This document shows positions 9,601 to 17,831 of a stretch of 64,000 nucleotides of DNA, one piece after another (the first letter of the stretch is position 1; each line of letters opens with the position of its first letter). The stretch is taken from NCBI RefSeq assembly GCF_020982545.1, contig NZ_JAJKLK010000031.1, positions 326,715 to 390,714 of the forward strand, in the 5' to 3' direction. The DNA is from Streptomyces sp. MNU76 (GTDB taxonomy: Bacteria > Actinomycetota > Actinomycetes > Streptomycetales > Streptomycetaceae). Position numbers and translations under genes: made by a program. Below the pieces are notes generated by a model. The model saw nothing but the letters and a program-made list of their open reading frames with translations, searched no databases and was not told the DNA's origin.

Positions 9601-9757
9601 CCGACGGGCGCTTCGCGGAAGACGGCGTGGACGGCGTGGACGGTGCGGACGGTGGGGCGGCGTCCGCCGGGAACGACGGGAGGCTCAGGCTCAGGGCCAG
9701 CAACAGCGCCCAGGGGAGACGCCGGGGGCGTGGGAGGAAAGAGGTGATTGAAGCCAT
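6623..9757 (-). CDS. Secreted GH84 beta-N-acetylglucosaminidase with beta-propeller C terminus, 1044 aa
   Basis: Exported hydrolase for terminal beta-linked GlcNAc. A Sec-type signal occupies residues 1-35 (Arg-rich start, hydrophobic core, AXA-like end). A GH20b-like domain follows, then the GH84 barrel with VVEGFYGTPWSHAERL and the paired catalytic aspartates in PLDDISYTKWN near residue 312; family GH84 uses substrate-assisted catalysis with this Asp pair. An immunoglobulin-like linker precedes about seven YVTN/NHL-type repeats of 42 residues (each with a PDGxTxYVxN core), predicted to form a beta-propeller. The gene ends 15 bp from the SIS gene, convergent to it. A dyad related to the RpiR operators lies 17 bp before its ATG. 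Confidence 0.9.
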   Translation of the reverse strand: MASITSFLPRPRRLPWALLLALSLSLPSFPADAAPPSAPSTPSTPSSAKRPSVPEVWPTPRHIEGDGRRLAVPDRVVAVVGPRTDPSAQRTVETALRAAGADRIVTVPAGQRPPSAGLTVYVGGPDENPATAGALRRLGVGSPAGLPAEGYVLASGRGSGRTLLALSGADTTGTFYAAQTLRQLLTGRHLPEVTVRDWPTAALRGVVEGFYGTPWSHAERLSQLDFYGRTKQNVYVYSPKDDPYLRERWRDEYPADRLAQVRELVDRAAANHVRFTYALSPGLSVCYSSDGDITALVRKFASLYDIGVRSFAIPLDDISYTKWNCAADEERFGSGGGAAGEAQAHLLNRVWEEFSAGRTGLHPLEMVPTEYSDLADTPYKKALRERLDADVVVEWTGVGVIAPTITAAQLRQARAVYGHPILVWDNYPVNDYVTSRLLLGPYTGREAGVAGESVGVTANPMVQAEASKLALFTSAAYLWNAEAYDPRAAFLASVRDLAGPGAAPWLRIFAENSHSSQLDATEAPTLARLLAAFQKAYEEGRGLDEAAAALRSYFTDMAATPAKLRARLANPGFLKETSPWLDKLGSYGTAGLTAVDLLLAGERGDADAVSRYWNRLRSERKALDAIPQQVSPGVMDQFLYQAMLRHAPDPGVDASFAPGSLSLKPGASGSVALRFSSAAEARTVTWKLDVPDGVTATPAEGTVTVPAGGGASAEVTLTGVTEGVHSVVVSGSGVLDRAIPVRVTDGDGASRALTANFSGASVSSIDLSSGKSTDIAVGANPGEVVVSADGRTAYAANQGSNSVSVIDVARGEVTATVRVGRVPAGLALTPDGGTLWVANYTDGTVQPVDTGTLRAGATVTVGSGPENMAITPDGRTLYVANIHDNTVSPVDLGTGRAGAAIPVGPRPFNVVAAPDGKTVYVSNSGGSTVTPIDTASNDTEPTLLVSGQAYGLGLSPDGRTLWVSPSTGDHVTPVDTVTGAPGRRITVGRSAFDVGLDWDGGTAYVTTADGNRLVPVDTATGTAGAPLTTGAYPLAVALTPVPVP

Positions 9758-9773
9758 CGAAAGAGGCTAGAGC

Positions 9774-9787
9774 TGCTGAATCAAGCA
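9774..9787. promoter_or_regulatory. Putative RpiR-type operator upstream of GH84
   Basis: TGCTGAATCAAGCA has perfect TGCT/AGCA arms and, read on the minus strand, matches the GH38 operator in about 11 of 15 positions (shared TTGATTCA core). It lies between the divergent GH84 and MarR genes, close to the GH84 start. The match is weaker than for the other three sites. Confidence 0.5.
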
Positions 9788-9828
9788 TTCAATAGCGCCG
9801 GGCCGAACGCGATGTCCCGGCGGGTGGC

Positions 9829-10332
9829 GTGGACGACGTCGACGAGGTGACGCGCGCGGTGCTCACCGCGTCGCGGCTGTTGGCCGCGATCTCCGCCCGG
9901 TCGCTCACCGCCGTCGGGGAGCGGGTGACGCTGCCGCAGTTCCGGATGCTGGTGGTGCTGTCGGTGCGGGGCGCCACGAAGCTCGTCGTCCTCGCCGATC
10001 AGCTCCAGGTCGCCCCGTCCACCGCGATGCGCATGGTGGACCGGCTGATCGCCGCCGGGCTCGCCGACCGGCAGACCAACCCCGACAACCGCCGCGAGAC
10101 CCTGCTCCGGCTCACCGACGAGGGCCGGCGTGCCGTCGAGGAGGTCACGGCCCGACGGCGCACCGAACTCGCCACGGTCGTCGAGCGCCTCGCCCCGACG
10201 CAACGGGCGGCGCTGGTCGAGGCGTTGACCGTGTTCAACGCGGCGGGCGGGGAGTCCGTGGCCCCGGCGACGGACGACGCCGAGCCGCGCCCGCTCGGCT
10301 GGGTGGACACCGGGGTGGGCGGAGGAAGCTGA
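9829..10332 (+). CDS. MarR family transcriptional regulator, 167 aa
   Basis: Small winged-helix regulator. The LRLTDEGRRAVEEV motif ends the wing, and LADQLQVAPSTAMRMVDRLIAAG is the helix-turn-helix, both as expected for MarR. The last 25 residues are an unstructured Pro/Gly-rich tail. The GTG at 9829 is chosen because the MarR fold begins about ten residues later. It is divergent from GH84 and is followed by the cyclase gene on the same strand after about 95 bp. Its ligand and target are unknown; MarR proteins usually respond to small aromatic or phenolic compounds and control neighbouring genes. Confidence 0.85.
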   Translation: MDDVDEVTRAVLTASRLLAAISARSLTAVGERVTLPQFRMLVVLSVRGATKLVVLADQLQVAPSTAMRMVDRLIAAGLADRQTNPDNRRETLLRLTDEGRRAVEEVTARRRTELATVVERLAPTQRAALVEALTVFNAAGGESVAPATDDAEPRPLGWVDTGVGGGS

Positions 10333-10427
10333 CGCGGATCGCGCGAAACCGCCATAGGGTGCTTTCGGGGCGCCGTGTCCTCGCCCTCCCTGTCCGGTGT
10401 CGCCCCGAGCCGTGAGGACGTGGACGT

Positions 10428-11351
10428 ATGAGCGCGCATCCCGCCGTCTCCCGCGAGGACTTCGACGCACTCTTCGCGGCGGTCCGTACCTGGGGTCGCT
10501 GGGACCGGGCCGACCGTGGCGCGTGGAACCGGGTGACCGAGGACCATGTGCGGCGGGCCGTGGCGGGAGTGCGGTCCGGCGTGGTCGTCCCGATGGCACT
10601 GCCCTGGAACACCCGGTCGGGCCCGGACAACCTCAGGCCCGCCCTGCACCACATGACCGACCTCGGCGACGTGGAGGGCCCGGAGCCCACGACCCACAAG
10701 GACTTCGTCGCTGCCGACTACCACGGCAAGGCGGTCACCCATCTCGACGCCCTGAGCCACATCGCCTACGCGGGACTCCTCTACGACGGCAGGCCGGCCC
10801 GCGAGCACGTCGACGCCGCGGGCGCCCGCTTCGGCGCGGTGTCGGCGCTCGGCCCCCTCGTCACCAGAGGGGTCCTCCTGGACCTCCCCGCCGTGCTCGG
10901 CGTCCCCTGGCTGGAGCCGGGGCACGCGGTGCGCGCCGGGGACGTCCTCGCCGCCGAGGAGGCGCTCGGCGTGACGATCGGCGAGGGGGACGCGGTGCTG
11001 CTGCGCTCCGGGCACGTGCGTCGGCGCGCGGAGCTCGGCGCCTGGGACCCCGGTGCGGCGAGCGCGGGGTTCCATGTGGACGCCGTACCCCTGCTGGCCG
11101 AACGGGGCATCGCGCTGCTCGGCGGGGATGGGGACAGCGATGTCAGGCCGTCGCCCGTGGCGGGCGTGCACTCGCCGGTGCACGCCCTGGCGGTGGCCGC
11201 GATGGGGGTGCCGCTGCTGGACAACCTGGACCTGGAGGCGCTCGCAGCCGCGACCGCCGAGGCGGGACGGTACGAGTTCCTGCTCGTCGTGGCCCCGCTG
11301 AACGTCCCGGGCGGCACGGGTTCCCCGGTCAACCCGGTCGCCGTGCTGTGA
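10428..11351 (+). CDS. Cyclase family protein (kynurenine formamidase-like metal hydrolase), 307 aa
   Basis: Member of the cyclase/KynB-like family of metal-dependent hydrolases. The metal-binding motif is visible as THLDALSHI (HxxxDxxxH type) near residue 105, and the family segment GDAVLLRSGH lies in the middle. Family members hydrolyse amides or cyclise polyketide-like substrates, so the reaction here cannot be fixed. Length is close to other actinobacterial members of about 300 residues. A GAGGAC ribosome binding sequence precedes the ATG. It follows the MarR gene on the same strand and could be its target. Confidence 0.85.
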   Translation: MSAHPAVSREDFDALFAAVRTWGRWDRADRGAWNRVTEDHVRRAVAGVRSGVVVPMALPWNTRSGPDNLRPALHHMTDLGDVEGPEPTTHKDFVAADYHGKAVTHLDALSHIAYAGLLYDGRPAREHVDAAGARFGAVSALGPLVTRGVLLDLPAVLGVPWLEPGHAVRAGDVLAAEEALGVTIGEGDAVLLRSGHVRRRAELGAWDPGAASAGFHVDAVPLLAERGIALLGGDGDSDVRPSPVAGVHSPVHALAVAAMGVPLLDNLDLEALAAATAEAGRYEFLLVVAPLNVPGGTGSPVNPVAVL

Positions 11352-11398
11352 CGCCCGGGACGATCACCGAGCGTGACGAGGTCGGTGGACCGTGACTC

Positions 11399-14300
11399 GT
11401 GTTGCTGATGCCCGTATCCTCGTCAATGCCAGATATTTCCGATAAGCGGATTGTCCAGGGCGCGAGTGAGGCCAGCGTGGTGCGGTCCGACGGCGAGCCG
11501 ATACCCACAGGGCGTGCGACAGACGGCACGGGCCCCACCCTTTTCCGTGAGCGGTTTCTGCAGGGGGAGCCGCTGGAGTCGGGTGTGCGCGCCACGATCC
11601 TCGACTCCTGGCGGCGCTGCCGGTCCCTGGGGCTCTCCCCGGAACGCTCCGACCTCCCCTTCCGTGACGACTTCGACCGCGAGGACCCGGTCGCCCGTGC
11701 CGCCGCGCCCGTCCTCGACCGGCTGGAGTCCACGTTCGCCGGCAGCGCCATGAACATCTCCGTCGCCGACGCGGACGGCACGGTGCTGCTACGCCGCTTC
11801 GGCGAGGCGTCCCTGGCCCGAGGGCTCCCGGACATCCAGACCGTGCCGGGGTTCGTGTTCGCCGAGCGGTTCGCCGGCACCAACGGCATCGGGCTGGCCC
11901 TCGCGGAACGGCGGCTCATCCGGGTCTACGGCGCCGAGCACTTCGCCGATCGCTCCCAGGGCAGCGCCTGCCGAGCGCTTCCCGTGCGCGACCCGCTCAG
12001 CGGCCGGATCGAGGGCGTCCTGTGCTTCGGATATCCGCGCGACTTCGAGAACCCGGCGCTCACCACCGTGATCCGCAAGGCGGCCGCCGCCATCGAGCGG
12101 CGGCTCCTCGGGCAGAGCTCCGCACGTGAACGCTCCCTGCTGCGGGCGTATCTGGACGCGGGGGTCGAGGCCGACGCGGACCCGCACCGCGTCGTCGGCG
12201 TCGACGAACTGGCCCTCGGGCTGCGCCCCGTCGACCGGGCGGCCCTCCTGGAGAAGGCCGCCGAGCTGATCTCGCGCGCGCAGCGGGCGGCCGTCGAGGT
12301 CTCCCTCACGGACGGCCGCCGTGTCACGCTCGTCAGTCGCCCGATGACCAGCACCTCCGGGGTGGAGGGCATCGCCGTCGAGGCAGTCCTGCACGCCTCC
12401 TCCCCGTCGGAGGCCCTCTCCTCCCCACGCGGGGTCGAGCCGGTGCCGAGCCTCACCACCGGGCCCGCGAGCCCCCTCACTCAGCTCGCGCCCGTCGACC
12501 CCTCGATCGTCCTCCGCGTCCGTGACGTCCCGCTCGCCGTGGCCTCCGGCGCACTCACCGTCGTCACGGGCCCCGGTCAGCTGCGCGAGGTCCCACCCCC
12601 CGCCGGCGCCGCCACGACGGGCATCGACGGCACACCCGAGGGCCGCACCCCGACACCCCCGCGGAAGCCCTCGCCCCGGCACCCCGCTCACCGCGGAGGG
12701 CCCACCTCCTGCCGCCGACGGCCTGCCGCACACCCCGTGGCCCCGCACACCTCCGTCCCCTCGCCTTCCGCCGACGGCCTGCCCGGCGACCGTTCCGGTC
12801 CCCCGGCGTCGGAGCGCGGTCTGCTGATGGTGGGGGAGCCCCACGTCGGTGGCTACGCCCTGGCCGCGCGCCGTCGGCTGGAGCTGCTGTCCGAGGCCAG
12901 CGCCCGGATCGGCACCACGCTGGACGTGCGCCGCACCGCCCAGGAACTCGCCGAGACGGCGGTCCCGCGCGTCGCCGACTTCGTCACCATCGACCTGGCC
13001 GAGCCCGTGCTGCGGGGCGAGGAGGCCGCCGACCCGCGCAGTGATCTACGGCGGGCGGTGGTCCACGGCATCCGCGACGACCTCCCCTTCTGCCCGGTCG
13101 GCAAGCAGGTCGACTACGGCCCGGCCGTGCCGCAGCTGCGCTGCCTGACCAGCGGCGAGGCCGTGCTGGAACCGGACCTGAGGGCGGCGGCGGGCTGGCT
13201 CGCGCAGGACCCCGAACACACCGAGCGGCTGCTCGGCCACGTCCACTCCCTCATCGTGGTGCCCCTGGTCGCCCGGGGCGTCGTCCTGGGCGTCGCTTCT
13301 TTCTACCGTGCCCAGGACCCCGCCCCCTTCGGCGACGACGACCGCTCACTGGCCCAGGAACTCGCCACCCGGGCCGCCCTGTCCATCGACAACGCCCGGC
13401 GCTACACCCGCGAACGCACCATGGTCCTGGCCCTGCAGCGCAGCCTCCTCCCGCAGGGGCTCCCCGACCGGGACTCCGTGGAGGTCGCCCACCGGTATCT
13501 GCCCGCCGAGTCCGACGTCGGCGGCGACTGGTACGACGTCATCCCGCTCTCCGGGACCAGGATCGGCCTCTTCGTCGGTGACGTCGTCGGCCACGGCATG
13601 CTGTCCGCCGCCACGATGGGCCGCGTCCGCACGGCCGCCCGCAGCTTCGCCGAACTCGACTTCCCGCCCGACGAGGTCCTCACCCACCTGGACAACCTCG
13701 TGGGACGGCTGGACCGGGAGGACCCCGTCTCCGACGGCGGCGGCATCATCGGCGCGACCTGCCTGTACGCCGTCTACGATCCGACCTCGCAGCAGTGCAG
13801 CCTGGCCCGCGCCGGCCACCCGCCGCCCGCCCTGGTAGGTCCCGACGGCACCGTGACGTTCCCCGAACTGCCCGCCGGGCCCCCGCTCGGCCTCGGCGGA
13901 CTGCCCTTCGAAGCCGTCGACGTCCATCTGCCCGAGGGCAGCACCCTCGTCCTCTACACCGACGGCCTCATCGAGGACCGCGAACGCGACGTCGACGTGG
14001 TCCTGGACCAGCTGCGCGCGGCCCTCGCCCACCCCGAGCACACCCCGGAAGAGACCTGTCGGATGGTCCTGGACACCGTCGCGTCCCCCCACCCCGGCGA
14101 CGACATCGCCCTGCTCGTCGCCCGCACCCACGCCTTCGACCCGCGCCGCGTCGCCACCTGGGAGCTGCCCGCCGACCCGGCCCGCGTCAGCGAGGTCCGC
14201 GCCGCGGCCCTGCGGCAACTGGCCGACTGGGGCCTGGACGACGCCGCGTTCGCCGCCGAACTGGTGCTCAGCGAGCTGATCACCAACGCGATCCGGCACG

Positions 14301-14518
14301 GTGCCGGGCCCATCCGCGTACGGCTGCTCCGGGACCGTGCCCTGATCTGCGAGGTCGCCGACACCAGCAGCACCGCCCCGCACCTGCGCCGGGCGGCCAC
14401 CACCGACGAGGGCGGACGCGGTCTGTTCCTGGTCGCCCAGCTCTCGCAGAGCTGGGGCACGCGCTACACGGCGGAGGGCAAGGTCATCTGGGCCGAATGC
14501 GGGCTCGACAGCGCCTGA
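11399..14518 (+). CDS. GAF / SpoIIE phosphatase / HATPase regulator, 1039 aa
   Basis: Multi-domain signalling protein. Residues about 40-250 resemble the N-terminal GAF sensor of AcoR-type activators (SWRRCRSLGL, ERFAGTNGIGLAL), but no AAA+ or DNA-binding part follows. A Pro-rich linker of about 130 residues leads to a second GAF (about 475-650), then a PP2C/SpoIIE phosphatase domain (SDVGGDWYD, FVGDVVGHG, LVLYTDGLIEDR) and a C-terminal HATPase_c domain of anti-sigma type (LSELITNAIRHG, DEGGRGLFLV). Such proteins act on STAS-domain anti-sigma antagonists and set sigma-factor activity. GTG at 11399 is used, with a weak GGTGGA upstream; ATG at 11408 is equally possible. The cyclase gene ends 47 bp earlier. 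Confidence 0.88.
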   Translation: MLLMPVSSSMPDISDKRIVQGASEASVVRSDGEPIPTGRATDGTGPTLFRERFLQGEPLESGVRATILDSWRRCRSLGLSPERSDLPFRDDFDREDPVARAAAPVLDRLESTFAGSAMNISVADADGTVLLRRFGEASLARGLPDIQTVPGFVFAERFAGTNGIGLALAERRLIRVYGAEHFADRSQGSACRALPVRDPLSGRIEGVLCFGYPRDFENPALTTVIRKAAAAIERRLLGQSSARERSLLRAYLDAGVEADADPHRVVGVDELALGLRPVDRAALLEKAAELISRAQRAAVEVSLTDGRRVTLVSRPMTSTSGVEGIAVEAVLHASSPSEALSSPRGVEPVPSLTTGPASPLTQLAPVDPSIVLRVRDVPLAVASGALTVVTGPGQLREVPPPAGAATTGIDGTPEGRTPTPPRKPSPRHPAHRGGPTSCRRRPAAHPVAPHTSVPSPSADGLPGDRSGPPASERGLLMVGEPHVGGYALAARRRLELLSEASARIGTTLDVRRTAQELAETAVPRVADFVTIDLAEPVLRGEEAADPRSDLRRAVVHGIRDDLPFCPVGKQVDYGPAVPQLRCLTSGEAVLEPDLRAAAGWLAQDPEHTERLLGHVHSLIVVPLVARGVVLGVASFYRAQDPAPFGDDDRSLAQELATRAALSIDNARRYTRERTMVLALQRSLLPQGLPDRDSVEVAHRYLPAESDVGGDWYDVIPLSGTRIGLFVGDVVGHGMLSAATMGRVRTAARSFAELDFPPDEVLTHLDNLVGRLDREDPVSDGGGIIGATCLYAVYDPTSQQCSLARAGHPPPALVGPDGTVTFPELPAGPPLGLGGLPFEAVDVHLPEGSTLVLYTDGLIEDRERDVDVVLDQLRAALAHPEHTPEETCRMVLDTVASPHPGDDIALLVARTHAFDPRRVATWELPADPARVSEVRAAALRQLADWGLDDAAFAAELVLSELITNAIRHGAGPIRVRLLRDRALICEVADTSSTAPHLRRAATTDEGGRGLFLVAQLSQSWGTRYTAEGKVIWAECGLDSA

Positions 14519-14699
14519 GGCGAAGGGCCCGGCATCCACGACCGGTCGGGGCGGCCCGACCTCCGCCCCGCCGGGGTCGGCGACGGCACCAGATGTCGCC
14601 AATGGTGTAAAAGGCGCGAATAAGGCGAAATGGGCAGTTAGCATCGCTCGCGCAAGTCGAAGTCGGAAGAACTCGCCAGGCCGACCCCCGGAGCTGTCC
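14519..14699 (+). promoter_or_regulatory. Presumed promoter region of the first ABC importer operon
   Basis: This gap is clearly less GC-rich between about 14590 and 14650, the only such patch nearby, as expected for a promoter ahead of the ATPase gene. I could not pick a convincing -35/-10 pair, and no ORF or strong dyad is visible. Confidence 0.3.
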
Positions 14700-16260
14700 G
14701 TGCACGACGCTCACGACACCTCTGCGCAGCCGACCCCGCCCGGCGGGGCGGAGCCGCTGGTGCGTGTCCGTGGCCTCACGAAACGCTTCGGCGGCACCCT
14801 CGCACTCGCCGGGGTCGACCTCGACGTCCACGCGGGCAGCGTCCTCGCGCTCCTCGGCCCCAACGGAGCCGGGAAATCCACCCTCATCAAGATCCTCGCC
14901 GGAGTCCACCACGCCGACTCGGGCCGGATCACCGTGGACGGGCACCCGCTCGGGACCCACGCCGCCCACCGCATGTCCTTCATCCACCAGGACCTCGGCC
15001 TCGTGGAGTGGATGACGGTCGCCGAGAACATCGCCCTGAGCACCGGGTACGCGCGCCGCGCCGGACTGATCTCCTGGCGGCGCACCCGGGACCGCTGCGC
15101 CGAGGCCTTGGCGCTCGTCGGAGGCGCCGTCGATCCCGACACGCCGGTCGCCCGCCTCGGCCCCGCCGAACGGTCACTGGTCGCCATCGCCCGCGCCCTG
15201 GCCACCCGGGCCGGGCTCATCGTGCTCGACGAGCCGACCGCCCGCCTCCCCGCCACGGACTGCGCCCGCCTCTTCCGCGTCCTGCGCGCCCTGCGCGACC
15301 GAGGCCACGGCATCCTCTACGTCAGCCACCGCCTGGACGAGGTGTACGAGGTCGCCGACTCCTTCGCCGTCCTGCGCGACGGCCGTCTCGTCAGCCAGGG
15401 CGCGACGGCGGGCCACAGCCCGCTGCGGCTGGTGCGCGACATCACCGGTGAGGAACCGGCGGGCCCACGCCCCGGCCCGGCACCCGGGCGCCCCCCGGTA
15501 CCGCTCGCCGCCCCGGTGGTGCTCGCCCTCGACGGCGTACGGACCTCCGGCGCCGGACCCGTCGACCTGGAGCTGCGTGCCGGGGAGGCCCTGGCCCTGG
15601 TCGGGCTCTCGGGCGCCGGACACACGGAGCTCGGCCGAGCCCTCGCGGGGGCCCGCCCCCTCCTCGGCGGACAGGTCCTGCTCGACGGCAGCCCCTACCG
15701 GCCGCGAACCGTCACCGACGCCGTCGCCCGCGGTGTCGCCCTCGTCCCCGGCGACCGGCAACGGGAGGGCTGCCTGCCCGAACTGACCGTACGGGAGAAC
15801 CTCCTGGCCAACCCCCGCGCGGGGGACGGGCCCCCGCCCCGCTGGATCGCCCCCCGCAGGGAACGCGCCGCGGCCGCCGCGCTGATCGAACGGTTCTCGG
15901 TGCGCCCCCGTGACAGCGAGACGACCATCACCACCCTGTCCGGCGGGAACCAGCAGAAGGTCATGATCGGCCGCTGGCTCCGGACCGGGCTGCGCCTGCT
16001 GATCCTGGAGGAACCCACGGCGAGCGTCGACGTCGGGGCCAAGGCCGCGATCCACCGCCTCCTGGACGAGGCACGGGCCGGGGGCCTCGCGGTCCTGCTC
16101 GTCTCCACCGACTTCGAGGAGGTGGCGGGCGTGTGCGGGCGCGCCCTGGTCTTCGTCCGGGGAGCGGCGACCGCCGAGCTGAGCGGCCCCGCCCTCACCG
16201 TCGCGGGCCTGACCCGGGCGGCCTCGGCCATGCCCCTCCGGCACCGCGACGCACCCGTGA
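14700..16260 (+). CDS. Sugar-type ABC importer ATPase (two nucleotide-binding domains)
   Basis: RbsA/MglA-type ATPase that drives a monosaccharide-like importer. The first domain has Walker A GPNGAGKST (near residue 55) and Walker B LIVLDEPTA, but its signature is degenerate (LGPAE). The second has a degenerate P-loop and an intact LSGGNQQK signature near residue 414 with LLILEEPTASVD. This asymmetry is usual in the family. Homology ends near 16250. The frame shows no stop there and stays open to 17369 as unrelated Pro/Arg-rich sequence, while the permease continues one base out of frame. The end given is where homology stops, not a true stop codon. GTG at 14700 is the start. Confidence 0.8.
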
Positions 16261-17745
16261 CCGCCCGCCGCCCCCGCCCGCCCCGCGCCCGCGCGCTCGC
16301 ACCGGCTGGGCGCCCGAGGCGGCCCCGGCGGGCACCTCGTCGGCGCCTACGGTCTCCTCGGCCTGACCGTCCTGCTCGTCCTGGTCTTCTCGCTGACCCT
16401 GCCGCGCACCTTCCCCACCCTGGACACCCTCGACGCGATCCTCTCCACCCAGTCGATCCCGGCCGTCCTCGCGCTCGCCGCCATGGTTCCCATCGTGACC
16501 GGCGCGTTCGACCTCTCCATCGGCTACGGCCTCGGACTGGCGCACGTCATGGTGCTGTACCTCGTCGTCGAGGCCGACTGGCCCTGGCCGCTCGCCTGCC
16601 TCGCCGTGGTCGTCGGAGGGACGGTCGCGGGCGTCCTCAACGGCGTCATCGTCGAGTTCGGCCGGATCGACTCCTTCATCGCCACCCTCGGCACCGGCAG
16701 CATGATGTACGCCGTCACCGGCTGGATCACCGACGGCGGCCGGATCGTCCCGGGCCCCCAGGGCCTGCCGCCCGCCTTCACCGACCTCTACACCTCCACC
16801 TTCCTCGGGCTTCCGGTCCCCGCCTTCTACGTGCTGGCGCTCACGGTCGCCCTCTGGCTGGTGCTGGAGCGGCTGCCGATCGGGCGGTACCTGTACGTCG
16901 TCGGCTCCAACCCGCGCGCCGCCGACCTCGTCGGCATCCCCGTCCGCACCTACACCGTCTGCGCCTTCGCCACGTCCGGCCTGATCGTCGGCTTCGCGGG
17001 GGTGCTCCTCGCGGCCCAGCAGCAGATCGGCAATCCGAGCGTCGGCCTCGACTATCTGCTGCCCGCCTTCGTCGGAGCCCTCCTCGGCTCCACCGCGATC
17101 AGACCGGGCCGTCCCAACGCCCTCGGGACCCTCGTGGCCGTCGCCGTCCTCGCGGTCGGCCTCACCGGCATCGCCCAGATGGGCGCCGACTTCTGGACGG
17201 TGCCGCTCTTCCACGGCGGCACCCTGCTCCTCGCCGTCGGCCTGGCCGGTTACACCGCCCGCCGCCGACTGCGCACCGGCGCCTTCACGTCCCGCACCGC
17301 CCCCGCCGCACCACCGGAAGCGCCGCCGGCACCGCCTCCGGACGGCACCCCGAAGGACGGGGCCGATGAACTCCCTCCGCTCCCGCTCCCGCTCCGCGCC
17401 CCGCCCTCGCACCGCCGCCGGCCGGGCGTGCGCGGCGGCATGCCGTCGCCGATCGGAGGTCAGGACTCCCCGGCCGAGGTCCGGGGCGCGGACCGCGACC
17501 GAGGTCCCGGGGCTCTGGTCCCCTGCCAAGCTCTCGGCCCGCGCCGCGTCCCGGCCACCGCCCCGCTGTCGGCCGGGCGTGCCCGGGCGGGCCCGTCGCC
17601 GACCGGAGGTCGAGACGACCGAGGCACAGAGCCCGCGGACGTCGACCAAGGACCCGGGCTCCGGCCTCAGCCAGGCCGCGGGGTGCGGACCGCCCCTGAC
17701 CCCGGCCCCGGACCGCCCCTGACCCCGGCCCCGGACCGCCCCTGA
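16261..17745 (+). CDS. ABC importer permease, out of frame with the ATPase and lacking a normal start
   Basis: RbsC-like membrane permease of about eight or nine transmembrane helices, with family segments GAFDLSIGYGLGLA, DSFIATLGTGSMMYA and VVGSNPRAADLVGIP. The hydrophobic N terminus (HLVGAYGLLGLTVLLVLVF, from about 16333) is in this frame, but no ATG, GTG or TTG lies between the frame's last stop (16258-16260) and that helix; the first ATG at 16483 is inside a membrane segment. Either an indel in the C-rich stretch 16261-16320 separates a natural ATPase-permease pair or fusion, or the gene is broken. After about 17270 the frame runs through 150 Pro/Arg-rich residues with no family similarity, so the true C terminus is uncertain. 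Confidence 0.65.
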   Translation, partial: PPAAPARPAPARSHRLGARGGPGGHLVGAYGLLGLTVLLVLVFSLTLPRTFPTLDTLDAILSTQSIPAVLALAAMVPIVTGAFDLSIGYGLGLAHVMVLYLVVEADWPWPLACLAVVVGGTVAGVLNGVIVEFGRIDSFIATLGTGSMMYAVTGWITDGGRIVPGPQGLPPAFTDLYTSTFLGLPVPAFYVLALTVALWLVLERLPIGRYLYVVGSNPRAADLVGIPVRTYTVCAFATSGLIVGFAGVLLAAQQQIGNPSVGLDYLLPAFVGALLGSTAIRPGRPNALGTLVAVAVLAVGLTGIAQMGADFWTVPLFHGGTLLLAVGLAGYTARRRLRTGAFTSRTAPAAPPEAPPAPPPDGTPKDGADELPPLPLPLRAPPSHRRRPGVRGGMPSPIGGQDSPAEVRGADRDRGPGALVPCQALGPRRVPATAPLSAGRARAGPSPTGGRDDRGTEPADVDQGPGLRPQPGRGVRTAPDPGPGPPLTPAPDRP

Positions 17746-17755
17746 CCGGGGCCCG
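17417..17755 (+). repeat. Low-complexity tract with short tandem repeats
   Basis: A segment of about 45 bp starting CGGCCGGGCGTG at about 17419 recurs imperfectly at about 17571. Near 17689-17755 a unit of about 23 bp based on GACCGCCCCTGACCCCGGC is repeated in tandem nearly three times. It lies in the doubtful permease tail and just before the binding-protein gene. It may be spacer DNA and a site of slippage. Confidence 0.6.
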
Positions 17756-17831
17756 GACCGTCCAGGCCCCGGATCACCCCGGCCGCAGACCCCGGCAGCG
17801 TTCCCCGCTCGTCCCTCCGCGAGGAGTCCCC

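Noticed and set aside
17366..17722. 118-codon frame starting with ATG in an ATGA overlap at 17366
   Set aside because: Arg/Pro-rich protein in a repeat-bearing tract with no homology I can see; the start overlap is probably coincidental.
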